From an uncultured Clostridium sp. (GTDB lineage Bacteria; Bacillota; Clostridia; TANB77; CAG-508): a DNA stretch of 14,629 bases. Shown piece by piece: positions 14,574-14,629 of the stretch (positions are counted from its first letter, which is position 1; the number at the start of each line of letters is the position of its first letter). The notes beneath the pieces were generated by a model. It saw only the letters and a list, made by a program, of their open reading frames with translations. It ran no database searches and was not told where the DNA came from. The translations under genes were made by a program, and so were the position numbers. The stretch covers positions 1-14,629 of the forward strand of contig USFC01000040.1 in NCBI GenBank assembly GCA_900553865.1, in the 5' to 3' direction.

Positions 14574-14629
14574 GGGACGGTCTTTTTCGTTCCGATTTCG
14601 GAACACTTGGGACACTCCTTTAGAAATCG
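14574..14629. mobile_element. Edge of a possible REP/RAYT-like palindromic element
   Basis: The last bases change character and become GC-richer. GGGACGG (14574-14580) is followed by the palindrome GTTCCGA-TT-TCGGAAC (14589-14604, 7-bp arms) and a second GGGAC (14609-14613). Repeated GGGAC and GGAAC/GTTCC units with a compact palindrome recall the short repeats that flank IS200-like (Y1/RAYT) transposase genes in Clostridia. No transposase is inside the window, so this is tentative. Confidence 0.4.

Noticed and set aside
1..14629. No TGA stop codons, hinting at a recoded TGA
   Set aside because: All Trp residues in conserved positions are TGG and only about a dozen genes are present; TAA preference is normal at this GC content.

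Overview
The window looks like ordinary chromosome from a low-GC Gram-positive bacterium of the class Clostridia. The DNA is very AT-rich, Shine-Dalgarno sites are purine-rich (AGGAG or AAAGGA, 5-11 bases from the start), and promoters are close to TTGACA/TATAAT with 17-18 base spacers. The gene content also fits: RNase Y, a class A PBP with a PASTA domain, DUF1189, a CmpB-type membrane protein and FtsH. No species can be named from sequence alone. Every recognisable stop is TAA or TAG, and Trp is TGG.

Layout. (1) 115-825, minus strand: an unrecognised 236-residue protein with its own promoter. (2) 989-2780, plus strand: a three-gene unit (DUF1294 membrane protein, CmpB-type membrane protein, soluble HD-domain hydrolase) behind a TTGACA-N17-TAAAAT promoter and closed by a hairpin at 2839-2865. 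(3) 2922-4637: a single acyl-CoA synthetase-like adenylating enzyme. (4) 4888-5214: a 108-residue protein that resembles the DNA-binding C-terminal domain of Spo0A. It has a strong extended -10 promoter, a near-perfect ribosome site, higher GC than its neighbours and an unusual 24-bp hairpin behind it. (5) 5420-6964: rny (RNase Y), with its own promoter and terminator. (6) 7124-14037: an apparent four-gene operon of a class A penicillin-binding protein, cysS, a DUF1189 membrane protein and ftsH, ending in a bidirectional terminator. (7) 14174-14440, minus strand: a small XRE-type regulator convergent with ftsH. (8) The last ~60 bases look like the edge of a REP/RAYT-like palindromic element continuing outside the window.

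How the genes relate. The large operon joins cell-wall synthesis (PBP), translation (CysRS), a membrane protein of unknown role and membrane-protein quality control (FtsH), all housekeeping functions at or serving the envelope. RNase Y is the membrane-anchored mRNA decay endonuclease. The least explained parts are the Spo0A-C-like cassette with its hairpin, the orphan minus-strand gene at the left, and the palindromic right edge. I see no CRISPR array, tRNA, rRNA, complete IS or defence system. No gene-free stretch exceeds about 250 bases.
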